Assembly: GCA_017442155.1 (NCBI GenBank)
Contig: JAFSAU010000020.1
Location: forward strand, 1-64,000
Reading direction: 5' to 3'
Length of the DNA stretch: 64,000 bases
Source of the DNA: Clostridia bacterium
GTDB taxonomy: Bacteria > Bacillota > Clostridia > UMGS1883 > UMGS1540
Below, one piece after another: positions 41,959-50,376 of the stretch. Under the pieces are notes generated by a model. The model had not been told where the DNA came from. It searched no databases and was given only the letters and a program-made list of their open reading frames with translations. The first letter of the stretch is position 1. Every line of letters begins with the position of its first letter. The translations under genes and the position numbers were made by a program.

Positions 41959-42942
41959 ATGCACATAAAGGCAAATCCACTGGATTTCAAAGAAGAACAG
42001 CTTCTGCCTGCCGCCGCCGTTTTACAAAACGGCGGCATTTGTGCATTTCCCACCGAAACGGTGTACGGTCTCGGTGCAAATGCATGGGATGCAGAGGCTG
42101 TCGCAAAAATTTTCCGGGCCAAGGGGCGTCCCCAGGATAATCCCCTGATTGTCCATGTAGCGGACCCCGGCCAGCTTTCGGATATCTGCATTGTCACGCC
42201 GCTTGCCGAAACGTTGATTTCCCGTTTCTGGGGCGGACCGCTGACACTGATTCTGCCGAAAACCGACAAAGTTCCTGCTGCGGTAACCGCAGGGCTTGAT
42301 ACTGTGGCAGTCCGTATGCCCTCCCACCCCATTGCCAATGCGCTTCTGCGCCTTTGCGGGCTTCCTGTTGCCGCACCCAGCGCTAACCTTTCCGGCAAGC
42401 CCAGTCCTACCCGCGCAGCCCATGTTCTGGCTGACATGGATGGACGGGCAGACTGTATCATTGACGGCGGTGACTGCCTTTGGGGCGTAGAATCCACGGT
42501 GCTGGATTTAACAGTATCGCCCCCGGCTATTCTGCGGCCCGGTGCAGTTACGAAAGAAGAAATCTACGGAGAAATCGGAGAAGTTATCTACGGCACCGGC
42601 GTTGGCGCACCGAAGAGTCCCGGCATGAAGTACACCCATTATGCGCCGGATGCTCCGGTTTTCATTGCGGAAGGGCCGGACGCCGCCGCACGGATTGCCG
42701 AAGCGGCAAAAGCCTATACGCGCCCCGGAGTTTTATATTACGATTGCAATCCACCTGCCCTCCCCGTTGCCATTTCTGCCGGCAATACGGCAGCTGAATA
42801 CGCGGCACAGCTTTTTTTTGCTCTGCGGGAATTTGACCGCCAGGGTGCAGACGTAATTTTTGCAATCCCTCCCGCCGCAGGTGGCATGGGAGATGCTGTG
42901 CGAAACCGGCTTTTCAAATCTGCCGGCGGCAAAATTATATAA
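41959..42942 (+). CDS. L-threonylcarbamoyladenylate synthase (Sua5/YwlC type)
   Basis: 327 residues. The N-terminal YrdC-like domain (GGICAFPTETVYGLGANAWD, KIFRAKGRPQDNPLIVHV, PSANLSGKPSPT) makes threonylcarbamoyl-AMP for t6A37 in tRNA. The C-terminal Sua5 domain (about 230-327) is preceded by the linker SPGMKYTHYAPDAPV. It lies five bases after thrS, a sensible pairing because both use threonine, and is followed by ywlE, as in Bacillus ywlC-ywlE. Confidence 0.95.
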   Translation: MHIKANPLDFKEEQLLPAAAVLQNGGICAFPTETVYGLGANAWDAEAVAKIFRAKGRPQDNPLIVHVADPGQLSDICIVTPLAETLISRFWGGPLTLILPKTDKVPAAVTAGLDTVAVRMPSHPIANALLRLCGLPVAAPSANLSGKPSPTRAAHVLADMDGRADCIIDGGDCLWGVESTVLDLTVSPPAILRPGAVTKEEIYGEIGEVIYGTGVGAPKSPGMKYTHYAPDAPVFIAEGPDAAARIAEAAKAYTRPGVLYYDCNPPALPVAISAGNTAAEYAAQLFFALREFDRQGADVIFAIPPAAGGMGDAVRNRLFKSAGGKII

Positions 42943-42958
42943 TACAAGGATGATAAAA

Positions 42959-43378
42959 ATGCATATTATTTTTGTCTGTACGGGCAACACCTGCCGCAGT
43001 CCTATGGCAGAAGCCCTGCTCCGCAAAAAAACAAAGCTGCATACGGTCAGCTCTGCCGGTTTATCCGTGTCTTTCCCTTCTCCCGCTGCAGAAAATGCAG
43101 TTGCCGTCATGCAGGAGCACGGGCTGGATATTTCTGCTCACCGTGCCCGTCCGCTCACGGCAGAGGATATAAAACAAGCCGATTTGATTCTGACGATGAC
43201 GAGCGGACACCGTTCCATTCTCACAGCGGTTTTTCCGGAAGCCGCCGAAAAAACCTTTACACTCTGTGAATACGCAGGAACGCCCGGCGACATTGATGAC
43301 CCCTTCGGCGGCGATATGGATACCTACCGCCGCTGTGCCGCGGCACTGGCCGCCCGGATTGAGGAGGCAGACTTATGA
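42959..43378 (+). CDS. Low-molecular-weight phosphatase, YwlE-like (protein arginine/tyrosine phosphatase)
   Basis: 139 residues with the P-loop VCTGNTCRSPMAEALL at the N-terminus and the general-acid region DIDDPFGGDMDTYRR. The Thr in CTGNTCRS is the residue linked with phosphoarginine specificity in YwlE, so an arginine phosphatase is plausible. The start is the ATG at 42959 (MHIIFVCTG); another ATG three codons earlier is possible. It ends by overlapping rimI (ATGA). Confidence 0.88.
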   Translation: MHIIFVCTGNTCRSPMAEALLRKKTKLHTVSSAGLSVSFPSPAAENAVAVMQEHGLDISAHRARPLTAEDIKQADLILTMTSGHRSILTAVFPEAAEKTFTLCEYAGTPGDIDDPFGGDMDTYRRCAAALAARIEEADL

Positions 43379-43836
43379 TTCGTGCCGCCACAACCGGGGA
43401 TGCGCCCCGTATTGCCGCACTTCTTCACCGGAATATGCCTCACCCCTGGACAGAGGACGCAGTGCGTGCGGCCCTTTCTTCCCCCACTTCGGTGCTCTGG
43501 GTGCGGGAGGATGATGCAATGCTTTCCGGGGTTCTGATTCTGCAGCTCTGTCTGGACGAAGCGGAAATTCTCACAATTGCCACGGAAAAGGCCCGGCGAC
43601 GCCAGGGCATCGGCCGTAGCCTTATGGAATACGCCCTGCGGGAAGTCGGACCGGCCACCGTTTTTCTTGAGGTGCGCGCGGAAAACACCGGTGCCAAGGC
43701 CTTCTATGAAGCTCTTGGCTTTACGCCCTACGGTGTACGGAAACGGTATTACCGCGACCCGGTGGATGATGCAATTCTTATGAAATTTGTAAATTTTTTG
43801 AAAATCCCTTGCCAAACGGAGAAAAAAACAGTATAA
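43375..43836 (+). CDS. rimI: GNAT acetyltransferase, RimI-like (ribosomal protein bS18 N-acetyltransferase)
   Basis: 153-residue GNAT-fold acetyltransferase. The acetyl-CoA-binding motif is RRRQGIGRSLMEYALRE, followed by FLEVRAENTGAKAFYEALGF, typical of RimI. It is next to t6A synthesis genes, and rimI often neighbours tsaB/tsaD. It overlaps ywlE by four bases. The bS18 substrate is inferred from family resemblance only. Confidence 0.83.
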   Translation: MIRAATTGDAPRIAALLHRNMPHPWTEDAVRAALSSPTSVLWVREDDAMLSGVLILQLCLDEAEILTIATEKARRRQGIGRSLMEYALREVGPATVFLEVRAENTGAKAFYEALGFTPYGVRKRYYRDPVDDAILMKFVNFLKIPCQTEKKTV

Positions 43837-43837
43837 T
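43809..43837 (+). promoter_or_regulatory. Promoter of yajC
   Basis: TTGCCA (43809-43814), 17-base spacer, TATAAT (43832-43837), overlapping the rimI stop. Confidence 0.7.
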
Positions 43838-43870
43838 AGATATATTGATTTATATAAAGGAGGTATTCCC

Positions 43871-44146
43871 ATGAACAACATCGGCATGATTGTCTACATT
43901 GTCCTTCTTGTGGCAGTTTTTTACTTCATGCTCATCCGTCCGCAGAAGAAGCAGCAGAAGGCCATGAAGGCTATGCTGGATAACCTGGCGGTTGGCGACA
44001 AGATTGTCACCGTCGGCGGCATCCACGGCAAAATTCTGAAGATGAAGGATGACACGGTTGTGCTGGAAACCGGCAGTGGCGAGGCTAAGTCCACGCTCAC
44101 CCTTTCCCGCAACTCCATCGCAAGCTGTCTTACCGTTAAGGAATAA
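43871..44146 (+). CDS. yajC: Preprotein translocase auxiliary subunit YajC
   Basis: 91 residues. A single N-terminal membrane segment (MIVYIVLLVAVFYFMLIRPQKKQQK, typical YajC junction RPQKKQ) is followed by the soluble domain with LAVGDKIVTVGGIHGKILKM. It works with SecDF in protein export. AGGAGGT precedes the ATG. It lies in front of secD and secF, separated by one membrane-protein gene. Confidence 0.95.
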   Translation: MNNIGMIVYIVLLVAVFYFMLIRPQKKQQKAMKAMLDNLAVGDKIVTVGGIHGKILKMKDDTVVLETGSGEAKSTLTLSRNSIASCLTVKE

Positions 44147-44200
44147 TTTCATCCGGCCCCGCATAGATATGTGGTAGCATATAAAAAAGGGGCTGAAGTT

Positions 44201-44608
44201 ATGGCAAGACACACCGCCGTCCCGGAGACGGCACCCGGTTTTTTTCTTTCCGTTTTAAAACCGCTTTTCATTTCTCTGTCCGTGACCTTTCTGGCACTGT
44301 GTCTTCTGGCAATGTGCATTGCCTTCGGACCGGTAACGGAACAGGCGGCAAACACCTGCATCCTGCTGGCCACTGCCGTCAGCATTTTTCTGGCCGGGTT
44401 TCTCACAGCACGGCAAAAAAACAGCCGCGGCTTTCTGTGGGGCGGCTGTGCAGGGCTTCTGTACGCAGTAACGGCCTATTTCACCGCGGCTCTCGCCTTT
44501 GGAAGCATGACGCCTGCGGGTGGCTTCTGGCGTCTGGTGCTCATTGCACTTCTGGCCGGTGCCGTAGGCGGTACAGTGGGCGTGAACACTCGAAGAAAAA
44601 AGAAATAA
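44201..44608 (+). CDS. TIGR04086-family membrane protein
   Basis: 135 residues with four hydrophobic segments (about 20-45, 50-72, 80-103, 110-130) and a short basic tail, fitting TIGR04086/YrzE proteins that often lie between yajC and secD in Clostridia and Bacilli. No function is established. The start is the ATG at 44201 (MARHTAVPE), after AAGGGG; an earlier in-frame start ten codons upstream lacks a site. Confidence 0.8.
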   Translation: MARHTAVPETAPGFFLSVLKPLFISLSVTFLALCLLAMCIAFGPVTEQAANTCILLATAVSIFLAGFLTARQKNSRGFLWGGCAGLLYAVTAYFTAALAFGSMTPAGGFWRLVLIALLAGAVGGTVGVNTRRKKK

Positions 44609-44644
44609 ACGGATACAGGATTATTTTGTGAAAATGGCATACCG

Positions 44645-44676
44645 GCTGTATCTGCACCCCAGGGCGCAGATACAGC
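44645..44676. repeat. Perfect 11-bp hairpin upstream of the secD promoter
   Basis: GCTGTATCTGC (44645-44655) pairs with GCAGATACAGC (44666-44676) around ten bases. A second CTTGTC/GGACAAG pairing follows before the promoter. Neither has a T tract, so they are not ordinary intrinsic terminators. Confidence 0.5.
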
Positions 44677-44735
44677 ACTTGTCTGTTCACCGCGGGGACA
44701 AGCCCCGAAAATAATCCGATATTTTCCAAAAAGTA

Positions 44736-44765
44736 TTGACTGCATTATGGAAAATAGTATATAAT
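44736..44765 (+). promoter_or_regulatory. Promoter of secD-secF
   Basis: TTGACT (44736-44741), 18-base spacer, TATAAT (44760-44765), 34 bases before secD. Confidence 0.75.
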
Positions 44766-44798
44766 GTTCTATATTTACGCAAGGAGGAGTTTACCCAA

Positions 44799-46358
44799 AT
44801 GAAAGCAAAAAGCATTATAGGGCTGATTGTAACGCTGGTTGTAATTTCGGCCCTGGTTTTCACTGCTGTATGCGGCGTAACAATTGTGAATCCGTTCAAC
44901 GGGGAAAGCTACTATTTCCCGAAGGCACTGGACGAGGAGCACGGCATAAAGCGCGGCCTCGACCTGGTGGGCGGATCCATTATTTCGTTTGAAGCGGATA
45001 TGTCCGGTACTTCCGCCTCTGAAGAAGTGGCCGAGCCGGCAGAAACCGAAACAGCAGAGGAAGTGACCGATGAGACGGCCACGGACGAAGCAGAAATTGC
45101 TGACCCTGCAGAAAACAGCACGGATGCGACCGAAACCACCGCACCTGCTGAAACAGAATCTGCGGAAACCACAGAGACAGCAGTGCCTGAGGAAACAGCC
45201 GTCACTGAAGAAGCTACTGAAACTGTCCCCGTCGGCGGTGCTCCGTCCCAGGAGGATATGAATGCGGCTATGGCTGTTATTCGTACCCGTCTGGATGCCC
45301 AGGGCTACTACGATGCTACGGTAGTGCAGCGCGGCGACAAGACGATTTCCATTGAAATCCCCAACATTTCCGACCCGGAAGAAGCGGTACAGATGCTGGG
45401 TGCCACCGCAAAGCTGACCTTCCGCGACCCGGATGGCAACATCATTATGGAAGGCGGCACGGATGTAAAACGTGCTACCTACAAATATGGACAAACTACG
45501 GAAAACGGCCCCATGCAGCACTATGTTGAACTGGAGTTCACCAGCGAAGGTACCCGGAAGTTCTCTGAGGCAACCGCTACAATTGCTACAAAAGGCACCG
45601 GCAGTAACTACATTGCCATTTACCTGGATGAGGAAGCCATTTCCAATCCGACTGTAAGCGAACAGATTACAACAAGCAACTGCATTATCAGCGGCGACTT
45701 TACTGAAGCTACCGCCTCAGCTCTCGCCAACCAGATCCAGAGCGGTCAGCTGCCCTTCGCACTGAAGGAAGCGGAGCTCCGCAGCATTGGTCCTACCTTA
45801 GGTGACACAGCACTGGAAACCAGTCTTCTTGCTGCAGGCATCGGTATTCTTCTGGTTATGCTGTTCATGCTGTTCTTCTACCGCATGGCAGGCCTCATCG
45901 CAGACATTGCCCTGACCGGTTACATCGCTCTGGTTGTTCTGACCATTTCCGGCTACTTTGAGTTCCTGGGCGTATCGGGAACGCTGACACTGCCCGGTAT
46001 TGCCGGTATCGTTCTCGGCGTAGGTATGGCCGTGGATGCGAACATCGTTATCTTTGAAAGAATCAAGGATGAGCTGCGTGCCGGCAAGTCGGCCCGTGCG
46101 GCTGTAGATTCCGGTTTCCATCGGGCTCTCAGCGCGATTATTGACTCCAACGTAACCACAATTATTGCTGCTATCGTGCTCGGTATGTTCGGCACAGGCA
46201 CAATTAAAGGCTTTGCCTGGACGCTGGCTATCGGCATCGTGGTCAGCATGATTACCGCTGTATTCGTAACACGTATGCTTCTTAAGATTTTCCTGAATCT
46301 CGGCCTCAAAAAGCCCGGTGCCTTTGGCGTTAAGATTAAAAAGGAGGTGCAGGAATAA
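44799..46358 (+). CDS. secD: Protein translocase subunit SecD with an acidic insertion
   Basis: 519 residues. An N-terminal membrane segment (about 5-30), the exported P1 region starting HGIKRGLDLVGGSIISFEA, and five C-terminal segments from about 345 (GIGILLVMLFMLFFYRMAGL, GIVLGVGMAVDANIVIFERI) form the RND-type subunit that uses the proton gradient to complete secretion. Odd: residues about 69-149 are a low-complexity run almost wholly Glu, Thr, Ala, Asp and Pro, inserted between the first beta strand and the helix EDMNAAMAVIRTRL; usual SecD has a much shorter link there. The start is the ATG at 44799 after AAGGAGGAG. Confidence 0.95.
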   Translation: MKAKSIIGLIVTLVVISALVFTAVCGVTIVNPFNGESYYFPKALDEEHGIKRGLDLVGGSIISFEADMSGTSASEEVAEPAETETAEEVTDETATDEAEIADPAENSTDATETTAPAETESAETTETAVPEETAVTEEATETVPVGGAPSQEDMNAAMAVIRTRLDAQGYYDATVVQRGDKTISIEIPNISDPEEAVQMLGATAKLTFRDPDGNIIMEGGTDVKRATYKYGQTTENGPMQHYVELEFTSEGTRKFSEATATIATKGTGSNYIAIYLDEEAISNPTVSEQITTSNCIISGDFTEATASALANQIQSGQLPFALKEAELRSIGPTLGDTALETSLLAAGIGILLVMLFMLFFYRMAGLIADIALTGYIALVVLTISGYFEFLGVSGTLTLPGIAGIVLGVGMAVDANIVIFERIKDELRAGKSARAAVDSGFHRALSAIIDSNVTTIIAAIVLGMFGTGTIKGFAWTLAIGIVVSMITAVFVTRMLLKIFLNLGLKKPGAFGVKIKKEVQE

Positions 46359-47221
46359 TGAATTTTCTGAAAGCTAAAAATGTCCATTTCATTATTACCG
46401 CCGCTGTGATTCTGATAGGCCTTATTTCCTATATCGCCTTTGGAGGCCTGAACTTCGGCCTCGACTTTACAGGCGGTACGGAAATCCGTATGAACATCAG
46501 TGCGGAATTCAACAGCGATGACATTTCCTCTATTGTGAAAGAAGCCGCCGGTGTCCAGCCCCAGGTACAGAAATCCGGTGAAACTGAAGTTTTCATTAAA
46601 ACTGAGGAAATTGATACCGAAAAGCGTGATGCCGTTGTCAGTGCCATTAAAGAAAAGTACAGTCTGGATGACTCGGCACTGCTGGAAGCGAACAATGTTT
46701 CCGCATCTGCCAGTAAGCAGCTTCTGACGGACGCTCTCAAGGCACTCCTGATTGCTGTGGTCTGTATGCTGATTTACATCACCATCCGGTTTGACCTCCG
46801 CTCCGGTCTTTCGGCTGTAATCGGCCTTTTGGCTAACGTTCTTGTGCTCTTATCTGTTTACTCTGTAACCAGAATGCAGATTAACTCCACCTTTGTGGCG
46901 GCCGTTCTTACCATCGTCGGTTACTCTATCAACAACACGATTATTATCTTCGATAAAATCCGTGAAAACAGAAAGCTGAACCGGCGTGCACCCTTTGCCG
47001 AGATTTCCAACACGGCACTGAACCAGGTGCTTACAAGAACCATCAACGCTTCGATTACCACTCTTGCAACCATTTTGGTGCTGTATATTTTGGGTATCGA
47101 CTCCATCCGTGAGTTCTCTCTGCCCATTATCATCGGTGTGCTGGTTGGTACGTACTCGTCCGTCTTCCTTGCAACACCGCTGTGGGTTGTACTCAACAGT
47201 AAAATGAAGAAGCGCAAATAA
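46358..47221 (+). CDS. secF: Protein translocase subunit SecF
   Basis: 287 residues. It has the SecF N-terminus (FGGLNFGLDFTGGTEIRM), a short exported domain, and C-terminal membrane segments with TFVAAVLTIVGYSINNTIIIFDKIREN and LNQVLTRTINASITTLATI, hallmarks of the family. It partners SecD in the Sec holotranslocon. The ATG overlaps the secD stop by one base (TAATG), with AAAGGAGGTG upstream. Confidence 0.96.
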   Translation: MNFLKAKNVHFIITAAVILIGLISYIAFGGLNFGLDFTGGTEIRMNISAEFNSDDISSIVKEAAGVQPQVQKSGETEVFIKTEEIDTEKRDAVVSAIKEKYSLDDSALLEANNVSASASKQLLTDALKALLIAVVCMLIYITIRFDLRSGLSAVIGLLANVLVLLSVYSVTRMQINSTFVAAVLTIVGYSINNTIIIFDKIRENRKLNRRAPFAEISNTALNQVLTRTINASITTLATILVLYILGIDSIREFSLPIIIGVLVGTYSSVFLATPLWVVLNSKMKKRK

Positions 47222-47248
47222 ACAAGTTTAAACGTATATAGCCATTTA

Positions 47249-47286
47249 AACAAACATCCCCATTTTCCGGGGATGTTTGTTTTTGT
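47249..47286 (+). terminator. Intrinsic terminator after secF
   Basis: ACAAACATCCCC (47250-47261) pairs with GGGGATGTTTGT (47269-47280), then TTTTTG: a strong 12-bp stem. Confidence 0.92.
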
Positions 47287-47312
47287 TTACAACTTTTTTA
47301 AATTGCAGTGCT

Positions 47313-47329
47313 TAGTGCAGTAAGACTCG
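47313..47329. repeat. Terminal remnant of the inverted-repeat element (R4)
   Basis: TAGTGCAGTAAGACTCG matches the outer 17 bases of the element at 11344-11620; similarity stops abruptly. The surrounding gap 47287-47582, between the secF terminator and the AraC-type regulator, otherwise shows no gene or structure I can support. Confidence 0.55.
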
Positions 47330-47582
47330 TTTTCATCATTGTGGTAATAAAGCATAATGGCAGGATGTAGTAAAATAAAATTCACTTTGCCGCGGTCTCT
47401 TTTGGAAGCGACTGTTTCGACACTGCCGATAGGCTAAGTCTGACCAAAACACAAGGGTTAAATGACGAATTTCTTCTACTGTTTATATATTATATGAACT
47501 ATATTGATACAATTTAAAGGCTTTAGTATGCGTCTCCCCTGCCTTGTGTGGTGTGCACATTTTTTCCCCTCTTTTTTACTTT

Positions 47583-48377
47583 CTATACTTCTTTTTTTCT
47601 GTACCGAAGCGGCGACATCCCGAATTTCCTCCGAAAAAGTGCGATAAAATAACTGACATCATTAAAGCCGGTATCCAGAGCAATCTCCGTCACGGGAAGG
47701 TCTGTCTCCAAAAGAAGCTTTCTTGCATCCTCCAGTTTCAGATTGTTACAGTAGGCCCGAAGCGTCATACCGCTTTCCCGCCTGAACATATGGCTGATAT
47801 ACGATTTACTTCTGCCGAACTGGCGACACAGGTCGGAAAGCGTAATGCCTGTATGATATTCATGCAGAAACTGCCTGAGCATATTATATTCATTTTCCGG
47901 CTCCTTCGCATACCGGTTAAACAGTTCCCTGAGCATCCGTGCCAGCGGTGGAAGAATTGCACTGCATAGCCGCACCGGAATTTCCGTTCCCTGCAGTGCG
48001 CTTTCCCAGAGCGCAGAATCTATACCCGCCACCGGCAGACTCCGGTATCCGCTTACGGCCACAAAGCCGATGTTCTTTCCTTCCGCAGATATCGGATGTA
48101 TATATTCGCAAACGCCGGCATGACACATACTCTGAAACCCTTCCCCTCTGCATTCCTCTATCAGTTTTTTCTGATAGGCAATACACCGGGAATGTGCATT
48201 TTTCTTCACGGCAATACAATACGGATTTATATGAGAATTATACGCCAGCAACTGCGACAGTGCGGCAGACGGAAGGTGATGCAAAACATCTGCCGAAAAG
48301 TGTATGGAAATATACAGACCACAGTCCCGGCGGATATAGTCAAGATAGGCAGTTATATCAGAAATCAGTTTTTCCAC
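47583..48377 (-). CDS. AraC-family regulator with PocR-type sensory domain
   Basis: 264 residues from a GTG at 48377, six bases after AAGAGGT; an ATG at 48395 is an alternative. Residues about 10-150 resemble the PocR ligand-binding domain, with Cys-rich stretches HSRCIAYQKKLIEECRGEG and SMCHAGVCEYIHPI; the C-terminal 100 residues are two AraC helix-turn-helix units (ITLSDLCRQFGRSKSYISHMF, LPVTEIALDTGFNDVSYFIALF). PocR domains bind small metabolites such as diols or hydrocarbon derivatives. It is divergent from the FAD oxidoreductase and presumably controls it. Confidence 0.85.
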   Translation of the reverse strand: MEKLISDITAYLDYIRRDCGLYISIHFSADVLHHLPSAALSQLLAYNSHINPYCIAVKKNAHSRCIAYQKKLIEECRGEGFQSMCHAGVCEYIHPISAEGKNIGFVAVSGYRSLPVAGIDSALWESALQGTEIPVRLCSAILPPLARMLRELFNRYAKEPENEYNMLRQFLHEYHTGITLSDLCRQFGRSKSYISHMFRRESGMTLRAYCNNLKLEDARKLLLETDLPVTEIALDTGFNDVSYFIALFRRKFGMSPLRYRKKEV

Positions 48378-48420
48378 TTCGCACCTCTTATGCATTTTCT
48401 TTATATTTTTATGCATTAAA

Positions 48421-48448
48421 ATCATAGAAATACCGTAAGAACTATGAT
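48421..48448. promoter_or_regulatory. Candidate operator: ATCATAG-N14-CTATGAT
   Basis: A seven-base perfect inverted repeat (48421-48427 and 48442-48448) lies just upstream of a TATACT box read on the plus strand (48453-48458) that has no -35. This fits an activator-dependent promoter for the FAD oxidoreductase gene at 48495. Confidence 0.5.
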
Positions 48449-48450
48449 AT

Positions 48451-48479
48451 AGTATACTTGTTCTTTTTAAATTTGTCAA
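48451..48479 (-). promoter_or_regulatory. Promoter of the PocR/AraC regulator, sharing its -10 with the divergent gene
   Basis: Minus-strand TTGACA (48474-48479), 17-base spacer, TATACT (48451-48456). AGTATACT is palindromic, so the same bases could be the plus-strand -10, making the two promoters mutually exclusive. Confidence 0.7.
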
Positions 48480-48494
48480 GATGGAGAGAGTTTT

Positions 48495-50282
48495 ATGTTG
48501 AAGAAAAAACATATTGTATGTGATTTTTGTGTTGTAGGCGGCGGCATGGCGGGTCTTACCGCTGCTATTTCCGCGGCCAGAGAAGGACTTCGGGTTGTTC
48601 TTATGCACGAACGTCCGGTACTTGGCGGAAACGCTTCCTCGGAAATCCGGATGTGGATTTGCGGTGCCCAGGGACAGGATAACCGCGAAACGGGGATTTT
48701 AGAGGAAATTGCGTTGGAAAACCTTTACCGCAACCCCACGAAAAGCTATGCCATCTGGGATACGGTGCTGTATGATTTTGTACGCCGCGAGGCAAACATC
48801 ACCCTGCTATTAAACTGCACCTGCATGGATGCGGCCGTAGAAAAAGGCGATTTCGCCCACGGCCGCAATACGAAAATCAAAACTGTTACCGGATACCAGA
48901 TGACCACCCAATGTTTTTATGAAATTGAAGCCCCGCTTTTCTGCGACAGCTCCGGCGACAGTATTCTGGCCCCGCTTTGCGGCGCAGAATTTCGCATAGG
49001 CCGTGAATCCGCTTCGGATTTTGGCGAAGATACCACCGTAGAGAAAGCAGACACCATGACAATGGGCATGAGCTGCCTTCTGCAGGGGCGCGAAACAGTG
49101 CATCCCGTACAATACACAGCTCCCGCATGGCGCACGCCGCTTTGTGAAACGGATTTTGAAAGCAGAAATCCGGATATATATAAAGAAAATGAAAACTTCT
49201 GGTATCTGGAGCTTGGCGGAGACAAAAATACGATTGACGATACAGAAATTCTCCGGGATGAACTGCTTTGCCTTGCCACCGGTACATGGGATTACATCAA
49301 AAATTCCGGCCGGTTCCGCAGTGAAACATGGGATTTGGATTTTCTCGGCTTTCTGCCCGGAAAAAGAGAATCCCGCAGAATGTGCGGAGAATATATGGTT
49401 ACACAGCGGGATATCAGCGACGGCAAGGTTTTTGAAGACGAAATTGCCTACGGCGGCTGGCCGCTGGATGACCACTTTCCCGGTGGATTTTTCCACAAAG
49501 GGACCCCAAACACCCATATCCCAACGCCTGGTCCTTATTCTCTTCCGTACCGCGCTCTGTATTCCAAAAATGTGGATAACCTGTTCTTTGCAGGACGGAA
49601 CATAAGCATGACGCATATGGCTATGAGCAGTATACGCGTCATGGCAACCTGCGCACTTTTGGGCGAAGCTGTTGGGAAAGCCGCGGCCATTGCTGCAAAA
49701 AATACTGTTTCTCCCCACGATGTGTATCTGAAACACATCCGGCATCTGCAGGAACTACTGCTGCAGGAGGATTGCTTCCTGCCCTCCCGAACGCGGGAGA
49801 TTTCCGGCATATGCAAAACCGCGGTGCTCACTACCGGTGCAGACAGCCTCCGAAACGGGCAGGACAGAGCCCACAGAATTTATAATACCGATCAAAAAAG
49901 CTGTGGGTATGTAGCATCACCCGGCGAAGAAATAACATACTGCTTTGAAAAAAGAAGCGTATCCGCGGCGCACGTTGTATTTTGCAGTGACCTCGGCCGC
50001 GAAACCCTTCCCGGTGGTGTGTGCGAACGTACCCACTCCACACGGGCCAGTCAGCTGCTGCACAGTCCGCAGATGCACATGCCAAAAACCCTGTGCCGTG
50101 CATTCAGGCTATTGGGCGAGCTGGACGGCGTGCGTACAGAAATTCTGCATTGTACAAATAACCGCAAACGTTCCTATCATATACAGATAAATCAAGTCTT
50201 TGACAAGCTGATTTTAGTGCCCGAAACAAGCTGGGGAAACGAGGAGAAAATCCCCGTTATATCCTTTGATTTCAGCGCATGA
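48495..50282 (+). CDS. FAD-dependent oxidoreductase (FAD_oxidored family)
   Basis: 595 residues. The N-terminal Rossmann fold binds FAD (VVGGGMAGLTAAISAAREG, followed by HERPVLGGNASSEIRMW). A second FAD-contacting region near 370 reads NLFFAGRNISMTHMAMSSIR. The family contains many uncharacterised enzymes often found in polysaccharide or inositol catabolic loci. The C-terminal 150 residues form an extra beta-rich domain. No signal peptide is seen, so it is cytoplasmic. It is divergent from the PocR regulator and ends at a strong terminator. The substrate is unknown. Confidence 0.88.
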   Translation: MLKKKHIVCDFCVVGGGMAGLTAAISAAREGLRVVLMHERPVLGGNASSEIRMWICGAQGQDNRETGILEEIALENLYRNPTKSYAIWDTVLYDFVRREANITLLLNCTCMDAAVEKGDFAHGRNTKIKTVTGYQMTTQCFYEIEAPLFCDSSGDSILAPLCGAEFRIGRESASDFGEDTTVEKADTMTMGMSCLLQGRETVHPVQYTAPAWRTPLCETDFESRNPDIYKENENFWYLELGGDKNTIDDTEILRDELLCLATGTWDYIKNSGRFRSETWDLDFLGFLPGKRESRRMCGEYMVTQRDISDGKVFEDEIAYGGWPLDDHFPGGFFHKGTPNTHIPTPGPYSLPYRALYSKNVDNLFFAGRNISMTHMAMSSIRVMATCALLGEAVGKAAAIAAKNTVSPHDVYLKHIRHLQELLLQEDCFLPSRTREISGICKTAVLTTGADSLRNGQDRAHRIYNTDQKSCGYVASPGEEITYCFEKRSVSAAHVVFCSDLGRETLPGGVCERTHSTRASQLLHSPQMHMPKTLCRAFRLLGELDGVRTEILHCTNNRKRSYHIQINQVFDKLILVPETSWGNEEKIPVISFDFSA

Positions 50283-50290
50283 AGACTTTC

Positions 50291-50330
50291 CGAAAAACGC
50301 CCGGCATACATACTGCCTGGCGTTTTTCAG
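50291..50330. terminator. Bidirectional terminator between the FAD oxidoreductase and the second AraC gene
   Basis: GAAAAACGCC-GGCA pairs with TGCC-GGCGTTTTTC (one C-T bulge pair inside) around TACATAC; A and T tracts flank both sides. Confidence 0.8.
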
Positions 50331-50376
50331 CTAATAAAGGCATGGTCCGTTTTTGAAAATGGCTCGCCGTCAGCTC

